NCBI GenBank assembly: GCA_017411885.1
Contig: JAFQPF010000065.1
Span: 1-12,622, forward strand
Origin: Clostridia bacterium
GTDB lineage: Bacteria > Bacillota_A > Clostridia > Oscillospirales > CAG-272
Length of the DNA stretch: 12,622 nt
Direction: 5' to 3'
Shown: positions 1 through 6,084 of the stretch, one piece after another
How the letters are laid out: every line of letters begins with the position of its first letter
Position numbering within the stretch: the first letter of the stretch is position 1
Translations under genes and position numbers: made by a program
The notes under the pieces: generated by a model
What the model was told of the DNA's origin: nothing
The model's input: the letters and a program-made list of their open reading frames with translations, nothing else
Database searches by the model: none

Positions 1-2
1 AG

Positions 3-386
3 GCTAAGGCTGAGGCTGAGGCTGCTGCAAAGGCTGCTGAAGAAGCTGCAAAGAAGGCTGCTGAAGAAGCTGCTGCAAAGGCAGAGGCTGCTGCAAAGGC
101 AGAAGCAGAAGCTAAGGCTGCTGCTGAAGCTGCTGCAAAGGCTGACGCTGATGAAGCTGCTAAGAAGGCCGCTGAAGAAGCTGCTGCAAAGGCTGCTGCT
201 GCAAAGGCAGAGGCTGAAGCTGCTGACGCTGCTGCAAAGGCTGCTACAGACACAGCTAACGCTGCTGCTGATGCTGCTACAACAACAGCTGCTGCACAGA
301 CAAGCGATTACACAGTAGTAGCTATCATCGCTGCTGTTATCGCTCTCGGTGCTCTCGCAGTTTCCAAGAAGAGATTCTCTCTCTAA
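3..386 (+). CDS. Ala/Lys/Glu-rich surface protein with C-terminal membrane anchor (5' end missing)
   Basis: Only the last 127 residues are in the window; the start lies upstream. Residues 1 to about 95 are a low-complexity run of Ala with Lys and Glu, in recurring blocks such as AAKAAEEAAKKAAEEAAAKAE. Alanine makes up more than half of it, so it should form long charged helices or a coiled-coil stalk. Residues 99-102 read QTSD, followed by a hydrophobic segment (about 103-120) and a basic tail, SKKRFSL. This has the layout of a sortase sorting signal (motif, membrane span, positive tail), but QTSD departs from LPXTG and from the NPXTGD-like forms of Clostridia, so covalent wall attachment is inferred. 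Codon use (GCT/GCA, AAG, CTC) differs from most neighbours and resembles rpsP, which suggests high expression. A strong terminator follows. The function of the missing N-terminal part is unknown. Confidence 0.85.
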   Translation, partial: AKAEAEAAAKAAEEAAKKAAEEAAAKAEAAAKAEAEAKAAAEAAAKADADEAAKKAAEEAAAKAAAAKAEAEAADAAAKAATDTANAAADAATTTAAAQTSDYTVVAIIAAVIALGALAVSKKRFSL

Positions 387-416
387 GTTAAAAATTAGTC
401 TTACGACTTGATTTTC

Positions 417-448
417 AGAGGCCGTCCTTTTGGACGGTCTCTTTTTTT
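417..448 (+). terminator. Rho-independent terminator of the Ala-rich gene
   Basis: A 10-bp stem, GAGGCCGTCC (418-427) with GGACGGTCTC (432-441), has one G-T wobble and a TTTT loop. It is flanked by an extra A-T pair (417/442) and runs into seven T residues (442-448). It lies 31 bases after the stop codon and just before the next promoter. Confidence 0.93.
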
Positions 449-449
449 G

Positions 450-478
450 TTGACTTCTGATTTGATCTGTGCTATACT
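450..478 (+). promoter_or_regulatory. Sigma-A promoter of the DUF4886 gene
   Basis: TTGACT (450-455), a 17-base spacer and TATACT (473-478), with TGTG just before the -10 (extended -10 type). The expected start of transcription is near 485, giving a leader of about 24 bases before the ATG at 509. The promoter abuts the T-run of the preceding terminator. Confidence 0.85.
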
Positions 479-495
479 GTGAAAAATGATAATTT

Positions 496-503
496 GGCGG
501 TGA
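496..503 (+). promoter_or_regulatory. Ribosome binding site that fixes the start of the DUF4886 gene at 509
   Basis: GGCGGTGA is one base from GGAGGTGA and ends 5 bases before the ATG at 509. The frame is also open from a GTG at 479, but that codon sits directly after the -10 box, upstream of the expected transcript start, so it cannot be the start used by this promoter. Confidence 0.75.
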
Positions 504-508
504 TCTTA

Positions 509-1249
509 ATGCTTAAAATAGTAGCGGTCGGAAACAGCTTTTCCCAAGATGCAACTACATATCTTGACAGAATATGTGAAGCTGCGGGCAAGGATGTGTA
601 TGTACGAAATCTTTATATTGGTGGATGCTCGCTCGAAACTCACGCGAATAATATAAAGGACTGTAGATTGTACTCATACGAGAAAAGAGGTGCGGGCACG
701 GGTGTACATCTGACTCTTACACGGGGACTTGCGGAAGAAAAGTGGGATATTGTCACTATGCAGCAGGCAAGCCACTTTTCCGGTATAAGCGAAACCTATT
801 ATCCTTATATAAACGAGCTTTCGGATTATGTTAAAAAGCTTTGCCCGGATGCAAAGCAGTATATCCACAAGACCTGGGCATATGAGTGGGATTTTGGAAG
901 CGAAGCTTTTGCAAATGCCTATAAAAAGGATCAGAATTATATGTACGATCGCTTAAGCGAAGCATATGCAAGTGCGGCAGAAAAGCTTGGCTTGCCGATG
1001 ATTTTAAGCGGTGACGTTATACAAAAACTGCGTAAGACCGAGCCGTTTGATTACAGAAACGGCGGACTTTCCCTGTGCCGTGACGGTTTTCACTTAAGCT
1101 TTGATTACGGAAGATATGCCGCAGGTGCCGTCTGGTTTGAAACGTTGGTGGGCGGTGACATCAGAAACAATACCTACGCTCCCGAAAACGCAGACCCGAA
1201 GCTTATCTCGCTTATAAAAGAAACGGTGCACGAGGTCTGCAATAAATAG
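509..1249 (+). CDS. DUF4886 family SGNH/GDSL-like hydrolase
   Basis: A 246-residue protein beginning MLKIVAVGNSFS. The GNSFS motif (residues 8-12, presumed nucleophile Ser10) corresponds to SGNH block I. YIGGCSLETH (36-45) gives the glycine block, QQAS (85-88) lies in the third block, and DGFHLS (192-197) carries the presumed Asp192 and His195 of the catalytic set. This is the DUF4886 pattern, in which the members are presumed esterases or lipases of the SGNH fold acting on unknown, possibly acylated carbohydrate, substrates. No signal peptide or membrane segment is seen, so it is probably cytoplasmic. It is a single-gene transcription unit with its own promoter between two unrelated units. 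No terminator hairpin is evident after the stop, so transcription may run into the ylxM operon. The fold assignment is firm by motif; the substrate is unknown. Confidence 0.85.
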   Translation: MLKIVAVGNSFSQDATTYLDRICEAAGKDVYVRNLYIGGCSLETHANNIKDCRLYSYEKRGAGTGVHLTLTRGLAEEKWDIVTMQQASHFSGISETYYPYINELSDYVKKLCPDAKQYIHKTWAYEWDFGSEAFANAYKKDQNYMYDRLSEAYASAAEKLGLPMILSGDVIQKLRKTEPFDYRNGGLSLCRDGFHLSFDYGRYAAGAVWFETLVGGDIRNNTYAPENADPKLISLIKETVHEVCNK

Positions 1250-1268
1250 AAATATTTTTAAAAAACGC

Positions 1269-1297
1269 TTGACAAAGTATATTCTTTGTGATATACT
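1269..1297 (+). promoter_or_regulatory. Sigma-A promoter of the ylxM-ffh-rpsP-khpA operon
   Basis: Consensus TTGACA (1269-1274), a 17-base spacer and TATACT (1292-1297), preceded by TGTG (extended -10). The expected transcript start is near 1304. Inverted repeats overlap the promoter: AAAACGCTT (1262-1270) with AAGCGTTTT (1303-1311), and ACAAAG (1272-1277) with CTTTGT (1284-1289) in the spacer. Confidence 0.9.
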
Positions 1298-1320
1298 GTG
1301 TAAAGCGTTTTACTTTACAC
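1298..1320 (+). repeat. Perfect 8-bp dyad over the ylxM transcription start (operator-like)
   Basis: GTGTAAAG (1298-1305) and CTTTACAC (1313-1320) are exact inverted repeats with a 7-base spacer. The dyad starts directly after the -10 box and spans the expected +1. The left arm is mostly upstream of +1, so the transcript would not form the full hairpin; a protein-binding site is more likely than an RNA structure. Function is inferred. Confidence 0.5.
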
Positions 1321-1334
1321 CTTGTGAGGCGGTT

Positions 1335-1685
1335 ATGAGTTCAAAGGATCTGAGCTTGGGCTTTCTCTTCGATTTTTACGGAGAATTGCTTTCCGAGCAG
1401 CGCAAAAACGTGTTTGATTTGTATTATAATGAGGATCTTTCGCTTGCGGAGGTCGCAGAGCAGGTCGGAATTACAAGACAGGGCGTGCGTGATACCGTCA
1501 AGAAGGCGGAAAAACAGCTTCTTGAATATGAAAGCAAGCTTGGCCTTGCAGGCAGATTTGAGGGGATCTCGGCAGAGTGCGAAAGCATAGTAAAAAAGCT
1601 TGAAGCACTTGGGCGTGAGCTTGGCACGCGCGATGATATAAGCGAGCTTATAGCCGATATAAAACGCTTAGCTGAAATACAATAA
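1335..1685 (+). CDS. ylxM: YlxM family SRP-associated helix-turn-helix protein
   Basis: A 116-residue protein of the UPF0122/YlxM family, beside ffh as is usual in Firmicutes. The N-terminal motif LFDFYGELLSEQ is typical of the family. A sigma region 4-like helix-turn-helix follows (about residues 35-60: LSLAEVAEQVGITRQGVRD), then a helical, coiled-coil-prone C-terminal part. YlxM has been reported to bind SRP RNA and modulate the Ffh/FtsY GTPases. The ATG at 1335 is chosen because an upstream in-frame TTG (1269) is the -35 box itself. GAGGCGG (1326-1332) lies close before the ATG. The helix-turn-helix and the dyads in its own promoter make autoregulation conceivable, but this is not shown. 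The ffh start follows 11 bases after the stop. Confidence 0.92.
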   Translation: MSSKDLSLGFLFDFYGELLSEQRKNVFDLYYNEDLSLAEVAEQVGITRQGVRDTVKKAEKQLLEYESKLGLAGRFEGISAECESIVKKLEALGRELGTRDDISELIADIKRLAEIQ

Positions 1686-1696
1686 GGGGAAACTGA

Positions 1697-3046
1697 ATGT
1701 TTCAAAGTCTTGCAGATAAAATGGCGGCTGCCTTCAAAAAGTTCAAGGGCAAGGGTAAGCTGACCGAAAAAGACGTAAAAGAGGGTATGCGCGAAATAAA
1801 GCTTGCTCTTCTTGAAGCCGACGTAAGCTTCAAGGTGGTCAAGGATTTTATTAACGCGGTAACCGAAAGAGCGGTCGGCACAGAGGTGCTTGAAAGCCTT
1901 ATGCCGGCTCAGCAGATAATCAAAATAGTAAACGAGGAGCTCACAGCCCTTATGGGCTCGACAAATACAAAGCTCACAATATCCTCGCGTCCGCCTACAG
2001 TCGTTATGATGGTAGGTCTTCAGGGCGCGGGTAAGACGACTCACGCAGGTAAGCTTGCGGGAATGTATAAAAAGCAGGGCAAACGCCCGTTGCTTGTAGC
2101 CTGCGACGTATACAGACCTGCCGCTATCAAGCAGCTTGAGGTCGTCGGAGCACAGCTTGAAATACCGGTCTTTTCGCTTGGCGATAAGCTGAGTCCGGTC
2201 GAAATAGCAAGGCAGGGTATCGAACACGCGAAGCGACACGGACACGATATGGTCTTTATCGATACCGCAGGCCGACTTCACGTGGACGAGGTTCTGATGA
2301 AGGAGCTTTCGGATATCAAGGCGACCTGTGAGCCGACCGAAATACTGCTTGTTGTCGATGCGATGACAGGTCAGGACGCGGTAAACGTAGCGCAAAGCTT
2401 TAATGAGCTTCTTGATATCACCGGCGTGGTGCTTACCAAGCTTGACGGTGATACACGAGGCGGCGCGGCGCTTTCTGTGCGCCATGTGACCGGAAAGCCG
2501 ATCAAATTTATCGGTGTCGGTGAAAAGCTTGATATGATAGAGCCCTTCCACCCCGACCGTATGGCATCAAGAATACTCGGTATGGGCGACGTGCTCTCGC
2601 TTATAGAAAAGGCCCAGCAGAATTTTGACGAAAAGCAGGCTGAAGAGCTTGAACGCAAGATGCGCGAGCAGAAGTTCACGCTCAGCGATTTTCTTGAGCA
2701 GTTTTCAAAGATCAGGGAAATGGGACCGCTTGACCAGCTTTTAGGTATGGTGCCCGGCGTTAAGGCGGCAGACCTTAAGGGAGCAAACGTGGACGAAAAG
2801 CAGATCGGACGTGTTGAGGCGATCATCCTTTCGATGACACCCGACGAGCGCGAAAATCCCTCGGTTATCAATGCATCGCGTAAAAAGCGTATTGCAGACG
2901 GATGCGGACTCAAGGTTGAGGACGTAAACAGACTGCTTAAGCAATACGATCAGATGTGTAAAATGATGAAGCAGTTTTCAAGCCCGCAGGCGAGCAAAAT
3001 GGCGCGCAGAATGGGCAGAAAAGGTATGTTTAATATGCCGTTTTAA
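1697..3046 (+). CDS. ffh: Signal recognition particle protein Ffh (SRP54)
   Basis: A 449-residue, full-length SRP54-type GTPase, which binds signal sequences of nascent membrane and secreted proteins and docks with FtsY at the membrane. The N domain helical bundle spans about residues 1-87. In the G domain are the P-loop GLQGAGKTT (107-115), DVYRPAA (137-143), DTAGR (189-193), TKLD (247-250) and GVGEK (273-277). The methionine-rich M domain (about 300-449) contains the SRP RNA-binding segment SRKKRIADGCG (394-404) and a C-terminal run of Met. AAGGGGAAA stands 6-7 bases before the ATG. It is the second gene of the ylxM operon. No frameshift or missing motif is seen. Confidence 0.98.
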   Translation: MFQSLADKMAAAFKKFKGKGKLTEKDVKEGMREIKLALLEADVSFKVVKDFINAVTERAVGTEVLESLMPAQQIIKIVNEELTALMGSTNTKLTISSRPPTVVMMVGLQGAGKTTHAGKLAGMYKKQGKRPLLVACDVYRPAAIKQLEVVGAQLEIPVFSLGDKLSPVEIARQGIEHAKRHGHDMVFIDTAGRLHVDEVLMKELSDIKATCEPTEILLVVDAMTGQDAVNVAQSFNELLDITGVVLTKLDGDTRGGAALSVRHVTGKPIKFIGVGEKLDMIEPFHPDRMASRILGMGDVLSLIEKAQQNFDEKQAEELERKMREQKFTLSDFLEQFSKIREMGPLDQLLGMVPGVKAADLKGANVDEKQIGRVEAIILSMTPDERENPSVINASRKKRIADGCGLKVEDVNRLLKQYDQMCKMMKQFSSPQASKMARRMGRKGMFNMPF

Positions 3047-3102
3047 GCAAAAAGCTTACGGTGATTAATATAATTTAATTTTATTTACGGAGGTCATTTG
3101 AA

Positions 3103-3348
3103 ATGGCAGTAAAAATCAGACTCAGAAGAATGGGTATGAAGAAGAACCCCTTCTACCGTGTAGTTGTAGCAGACTCGAGATATCCCCGCGACGGTAAGTT
3201 CATCGAAGAAATCGGTACTTACAATCCTATGGTAAATCCTGCTGAATTCAAGGTAGATGCAGAAAAGGCAAAGACATGGATCAAGAACGGCGCTCAGCCC
3301 ACAGATACCGTTAAGAGCCTTCTCAAGAAGAACGGCGTTATTGACTGA
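3103..3348 (+). CDS. rpsP: Small ribosomal subunit protein bS16
   Basis: An 81-residue protein, the normal length for bS16. The N-terminal sequence [19 protein letters not shown] and the following [20 protein letters not shown] are hallmarks of the family. bS16 binds 16S rRNA and is needed for assembly of the small subunit. A strong ribosome binding site (CGGAGGT, 3088-3094) precedes the ATG. Codons are biased to AAG, CTC and GTA, as expected for a highly expressed ribosomal gene. The 56-base AT-rich gap after ffh holds no convincing promoter, so it is probably cotranscribed with ffh. Confidence 0.98.
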   Translation: MAVKIRLRRMGMKKNPFYRVVVADSRYPRDGKFIEEIGTYNPMVNPAEFKVDAEKAKTWIKNGAQPTDTVKSLLKKNGVID

Positions 3349-3372
3349 GTTCTTTAATAAGGAGAACAGATA

Positions 3373-3612
3373 ATGCTCGATCTTAAAAAGATGCTTTGCG
3401 ATATCGTTTCGCCTATCGTTGACGACCCGTCGGCTATAAGCATCACCGAAAGCGAAATCGAAGCGGATAATATCCTGCTTGAGCTTTCTGTTGCGCCCGA
3501 CGATATGGGTAAGGTTATCGGTAAGCACGGAAGAATCGCCAAGGCGATCCGTACTGTACTCAAGGCTGCTGCTAACGCAGAGGGCAAGAAGGTTACGGTA
3601 GATATCAAGTAA
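3373..3612 (+). CDS. khpA: KH-domain RNA-binding protein KhpA (YlqC)
   Basis: A 79-residue single KH-domain protein. MGKVIGKHGRIAKAIR (residues 45-60) contains the GKHG form of the GxxG loop (50-53) that grips single-stranded RNA. KhpA pairs with KhpB/EloR in many Firmicutes and affects cell elongation, division and small-RNA function; that partner is not in this window. AAGGAGA lies about 8 bases before the ATG. It lies 24 bases after rpsP, the standard position in Firmicutes. Its TAA stop is the foot of the terminator stem that ends the operon. In B. subtilis this operon continues with rimM, trmD and rplS; here it stops. Confidence 0.96.
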   Translation: MLDLKKMLCDIVSPIVDDPSAISITESEIEADNILLELSVAPDDMGKVIGKHGRIAKAIRTVLKAAANAEGKKVTVDIK

Positions 3613-3660
3613 TAAAAGACGGTGACGTTTGTTAAAATCGCGTCACCGTCTTTTATTTTT
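3611..3660 (+). terminator. Long-stem terminator after khpA
   Basis: AATAAAAGACGGTGACG (3611-3627) pairs perfectly with CGTCACCGTCTTTTATT (3641-3657), giving a 17-bp stem with a 13-base loop and a T-rich tail (to 3660). The first two bases of the stem belong to the khpA stop codon. The A-rich and T-rich feet make it potentially active on both strands. Confidence 0.93.
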
Positions 3661-3700
3661 GAAATTTCGATGGGTATTGTTTGAAAAAAACGTGAATTTG

Positions 3701-3729
3701 TTGCTTTTTAATTGCTTTTGTGATATACT
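3701..3729 (+). promoter_or_regulatory. Sigma-A promoter of the rbfA operon
   Basis: TTGCTT (3701-3706), a 17-base spacer and TATACT (3724-3729), with TTGTGA before the -10 (extended -10). The -35 is imperfect, and the extended -10 probably compensates. The expected transcript start is near 3736. A TATAAT at 3730-3735 lacks a -35 at suitable distance and is less likely to be the -10. Confidence 0.75.
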
Positions 3730-3745
3730 TATAATGTATAAGTAT
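3725..3745 (+). repeat. Perfect 9-bp dyad over the rbfA -10 box and start (operator-like)
   Basis: ATACTTATA (3725-3733) and TATAAGTAT (3737-3745) are exact inverted repeats separated by ATG. The dyad covers most of the -10 box and the expected +1, a classic repressor position. Its sequence is unlike the ylxM dyad. It is AT-rich, so chance symmetry is possible. Confidence 0.45.
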
Positions 3746-3765
3746 GTATATGAACGGAGATCAAA

Positions 3766-4176
3766 ATGGCAGGATACAGAAGAGCAAGGATAAATGATGA
3801 AACGGTAAAGGCGTTAAGCGTGATCGTGCGCGAGGTCAAGGACTATCGTGTAGCAGGTGCGCTTGTAAGCATCACGGGTGCTGACGTTACGCCAGACTTA
3901 AAGTTTGCCAAGGTGTATTTTTCGGTTATCGGCGGTGACGGCAAGGAGGTAAGGCAGGGACTTGAAAGTGCTGTCGGCTTTATCAGAAAGCGCCTTGCGC
4001 AAACGCTAAATTTAAGAATCACACCCGAAATCAAGTTCTATGAGGATACGTCAATGGAATATGGCGCGAATATATCGCGTCTGCTTAACAAAATAGAGCC
4101 CGAGCTTCGCGCCGCAGAGGCGGCTGAGGCGGCAGAAAGAGCCGCGCTTGAAGCAGAGGGAGAAGAGAATGAATAA
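3766..4176 (+). CDS. rbfA: Ribosome-binding factor A
   Basis: A 136-residue RbfA, which binds immature 30S subunits and helps finish 16S rRNA 5'-end maturation and cold adaptation. Family features in order: MAGYRRARINDETVKALSVI at the N terminus, DVTPDLKFAKVYFSV (about 40-54), a helix around GFIRKRLAQTL, and LRITPEIKFYEDTSMEYGANISRLL (about 82-107). The last 20 or so residues are an Ala/Glu-rich acidic tail (from ELRAAEAAEAA) beyond the usual core. CGGAGATC precedes the ATG. In most Firmicutes infB lies upstream; here rbfA heads its own transcription unit behind a promoter. It overlaps the next gene by 8 bases. Confidence 0.96.
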   Translation: MAGYRRARINDETVKALSVIVREVKDYRVAGALVSITGADVTPDLKFAKVYFSVIGGDGKEVRQGLESAVGFIRKRLAQTLNLRITPEIKFYEDTSMEYGANISRLLNKIEPELRAAEAAEAAERAALEAEGEENE

Positions 4177-5158
4177 AAAGGATATAAGGGCAATATGTGA
4201 CCTGATCGCGCCCAAAAAGAGCTTTCTTGTAATAACGCATAAAAACCCGGACGGAGATGCGATAGGAAGCGCTATCGCGTTCACGCGTATTCTGAAGGAA
4301 ATGGGCAAGGAAGCGAAGGTCGTTTTCCCGGATGAGCCTGCAAAGCGTTTGTGCTTTATAACAGGCGGACACGGGTATATGACGCCTGTCGATTTCGACA
4401 CCGCCTTTAAGCCCGAGCTTATAGTATCGCTTGACTGCGCGACTTCGGCAAGACTCGGCGCGTTTGAAGAAATGCTCGGAGAAAAGATTGATCTTTCAAT
4501 AGACCACCATTTTTCCAATATGCCGTTTGCCAAACAGACCTTTACCGATGCAAAGGCATCAGCAACGGCAGAGATAGTATATGAGATCGCCGCTGAGCTT
4601 GTGCGCCGCGGTGAACTTGATGAGATCTCCCCCCACGTAGCGCTTGCGCTATATTCGGGAATAGTCTCGGATACCGGAAATTTCAAGTATTCAAATACGA
4701 GTGACAAGACCTTCAAGGCGTGTGCGGCACTCAGAAAGTGTGATATAGATACCGCTGAAATATCGCGACTGCTCTTTGATTCGTTCTCGCTTGCAAGACT
4801 CAAGGCAGAAGCGATCGCGATAAGTAAGATAGAGCTTATAGCAAACGGGCATGCGGCGATTATCCTACTCTCGCAAAAGGATATTGAAGAGGCGGGACTC
4901 ACGCTTGACGATTTTGACGATACGGTGAATATCGCGCGCAAAGTCGAGGATGTAAGGGTTGGCGCATACGTGCGCGAGGCAAGTGTCGGTGAGTATAAGG
5001 TATCGCTCAGATCAAATGACAATACGAACGTGTCGGATATATGCGGCAAGTATTCGGGCGGCGGTCATATCCGCGCCGCAGGCTGCGTGATAAAGGCAGA
5101 AAGCATAAATATTGCCGCTGATATGATAAAAAAGGATATAGAAGAAGCACTTTTATAA
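4169..5158 (+). CDS. nrnA: DHH/DHHA1 phosphoesterase, NrnA-type oligoribonuclease / pAp phosphatase
   Basis: A 329-residue protein with the complete DHH set: HKNPDGD (residues 24-30), SLDC with Asp89, DHH (112-114) and SDTG with Asp168. A DHHA1 domain follows with GGGHIRAAGC (297-306). These residues bind two Mn ions in NrnA-type enzymes, which degrade 2-5 nucleotide RNAs and dephosphorylate pAp in the cytoplasm. The ATG at 4169 is preferred over an in-frame TTG at 4148 because AGAGGGAGA lies just upstream and the family begins near MNKKDI. The start overlaps the rbfA stop by 8 bases, implying translational coupling. The order rbfA-DHH-truB is common in Clostridia. Substrate choice among the NrnA subgroups is inferred from family and context. 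Confidence 0.93.
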   Translation: MNKKDIRAICDLIAPKKSFLVITHKNPDGDAIGSAIAFTRILKEMGKEAKVVFPDEPAKRLCFITGGHGYMTPVDFDTAFKPELIVSLDCATSARLGAFEEMLGEKIDLSIDHHFSNMPFAKQTFTDAKASATAEIVYEIAAELVRRGELDEISPHVALALYSGIVSDTGNFKYSNTSDKTFKACAALRKCDIDTAEISRLLFDSFSLARLKAEAIAISKIELIANGHAAIILLSQKDIEEAGLTLDDFDDTVNIARKVEDVRVGAYVREASVGEYKVSLRSNDNTNVSDICGKYSGGGHIRAAGCVIKAESINIAADMIKKDIEEALL

Positions 5159-5171
5159 TTCAGGAGAGTTT

Positions 5172-6074
5172 ATGTCAGAGCTTTCGGGTGTATTACTTGT
5201 AGATAAGCCACAGGGGATGACCTCGCACGACGTTGTCGGCAGGGTAAGAAAACTATATAACACCAAGCGCGTAGGTCATACAGGCACGCTTGATCCGCTT
5301 GCGACAGGGCTTTTGGTGGTGCTTGTTGGCAGAGCCGCAAAGGCGGCGGAATATCTGTCCCTTGATAATAAACGCTATCTTGCAGGCATAAGGCTCGGTA
5401 TCACGAGTGATACCGAGGATATAACGGGTGAGATCCTCACACGCTCGGATAAGGTAATAAGCGAAGAAGAATTTTTTAAGACGGCAGATAGCTTTGTCGG
5501 CGAGATTATGCAGACTCCGCCGATGTACAGCGCGCTTAAGGTGGACGGCGTGAAGCTTGTTGACCTCGCGCGAAAAAACATTGTTATAGAGAGAGAAAGC
5601 AGACCGATCACCATATATTCGATAGACAGCGGAAGGCTTGGCGAAAACGAATACTCTATGAGAGTTGATTGCTCAAAGGGCACGTACATCCGCACGCTTT
5701 GCGCCGATATAGGTAAAAAGCTTGGGTGCGGCGCGGTTATGAGCTCGCTTGTACGTGAGCGATCGGGCAGCTTTTTGCTTGAGGATGCGTACACGCTTGA
5801 GGAGCTTGAAAATATGGACGCATCTGAGCGCGCAGGTGCGCTTATTCCTACCGAAAGCCTGTTTTACGAGCTTGATATTGTAAAGCTTCCCGAGTTTTAC
5901 GAAAGACTTTGCCGAAACGGTGCCGAAATATATCAGAAAAAGATAAAGACAAATTATGATATCGGCACAAGGCTTCGCATATACGGCAAGGACGGATTTT
6001 TCGCGCTCGGTGAGGTTATGGAATTTGATGAGGGAAGTGCTGTCAAGGCTATAAAGCTTTTTGACCTCGCTTGA
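5172..6074 (+). CDS. truB: tRNA pseudouridine-55 synthase TruB
   Basis: A 300-residue, full-length TruB, which makes pseudouridine 55 in the T-loop of nearly all tRNAs. The N-terminal GVLLVDKPQGMTSHDVV (6-22) and the catalytic block VGHTGTLDPLATGLL (34-48), with Asp41 as nucleophile, are intact. Later motifs are TPPMYSALKVDGVKLVDLAR and KGTYIRTLCADIG, both typical. The C-terminal part, from about residue 235, fits the usual TruB tail. AGGAGAG lies about 6 bases before the ATG, and the gap from the DHH gene is 13 bases. In most relatives ribF follows truB; here a PgeF gene does. Confidence 0.97.
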   Translation: MSELSGVLLVDKPQGMTSHDVVGRVRKLYNTKRVGHTGTLDPLATGLLVVLVGRAAKAAEYLSLDNKRYLAGIRLGITSDTEDITGEILTRSDKVISEEEFFKTADSFVGEIMQTPPMYSALKVDGVKLVDLARKNIVIERESRPITIYSIDSGRLGENEYSMRVDCSKGTYIRTLCADIGKKLGCGAVMSSLVRERSGSFLLEDAYTLEELENMDASERAGALIPTESLFYELDIVKLPEFYERLCRNGAEIYQKKIKTNYDIGTRLRIYGKDGFFALGEVMEFDEGSAVKAIKLFDLA

Positions 6075-6084
6075 TTGAGAAAAT

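Noticed and set aside
1..300. Repetitive DNA that could look like a tandem repeat or CRISPR-like array
   Set aside because: The repetition follows codons of an open frame rich in Ala, Lys and Glu. Units vary in length and there are no unique spacers.
479..508. GTG at 479 as start of the DUF4886 gene
   Set aside because: It directly follows the -10 box, so it lies before the expected transcript start. The ATG at 509 has a ribosome binding site and fits the family N terminus.
1269..1334. TTG at 1269 as start of YlxM
   Set aside because: That TTG is part of the -35 box TTGACA. The extra 22 residues do not resemble YlxM.
1424..2551. Minus-strand open frame of 375 codons
   Set aside because: It lies antisense across ylxM and ffh, is rich in Cys, His and Arg, shows no family motifs and has no plausible ribosome binding site. 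It is a shadow of the coding strand.
3047..3102. Separate promoter for rpsP (TATAAT at 3069-3074)
   Set aside because: There is no acceptable -35 at 16-18 bases upstream, and the gap is simply AT-rich. Operon transcription from the ylxM promoter is the simpler reading, though an internal promoter is not excluded.
4051..5049. Minus-strand open frame of 332 codons
   Set aside because: It is antisense to the complete DHH phosphoesterase gene and Ser-rich in the way antisense frames here usually are. No recognisable motifs.
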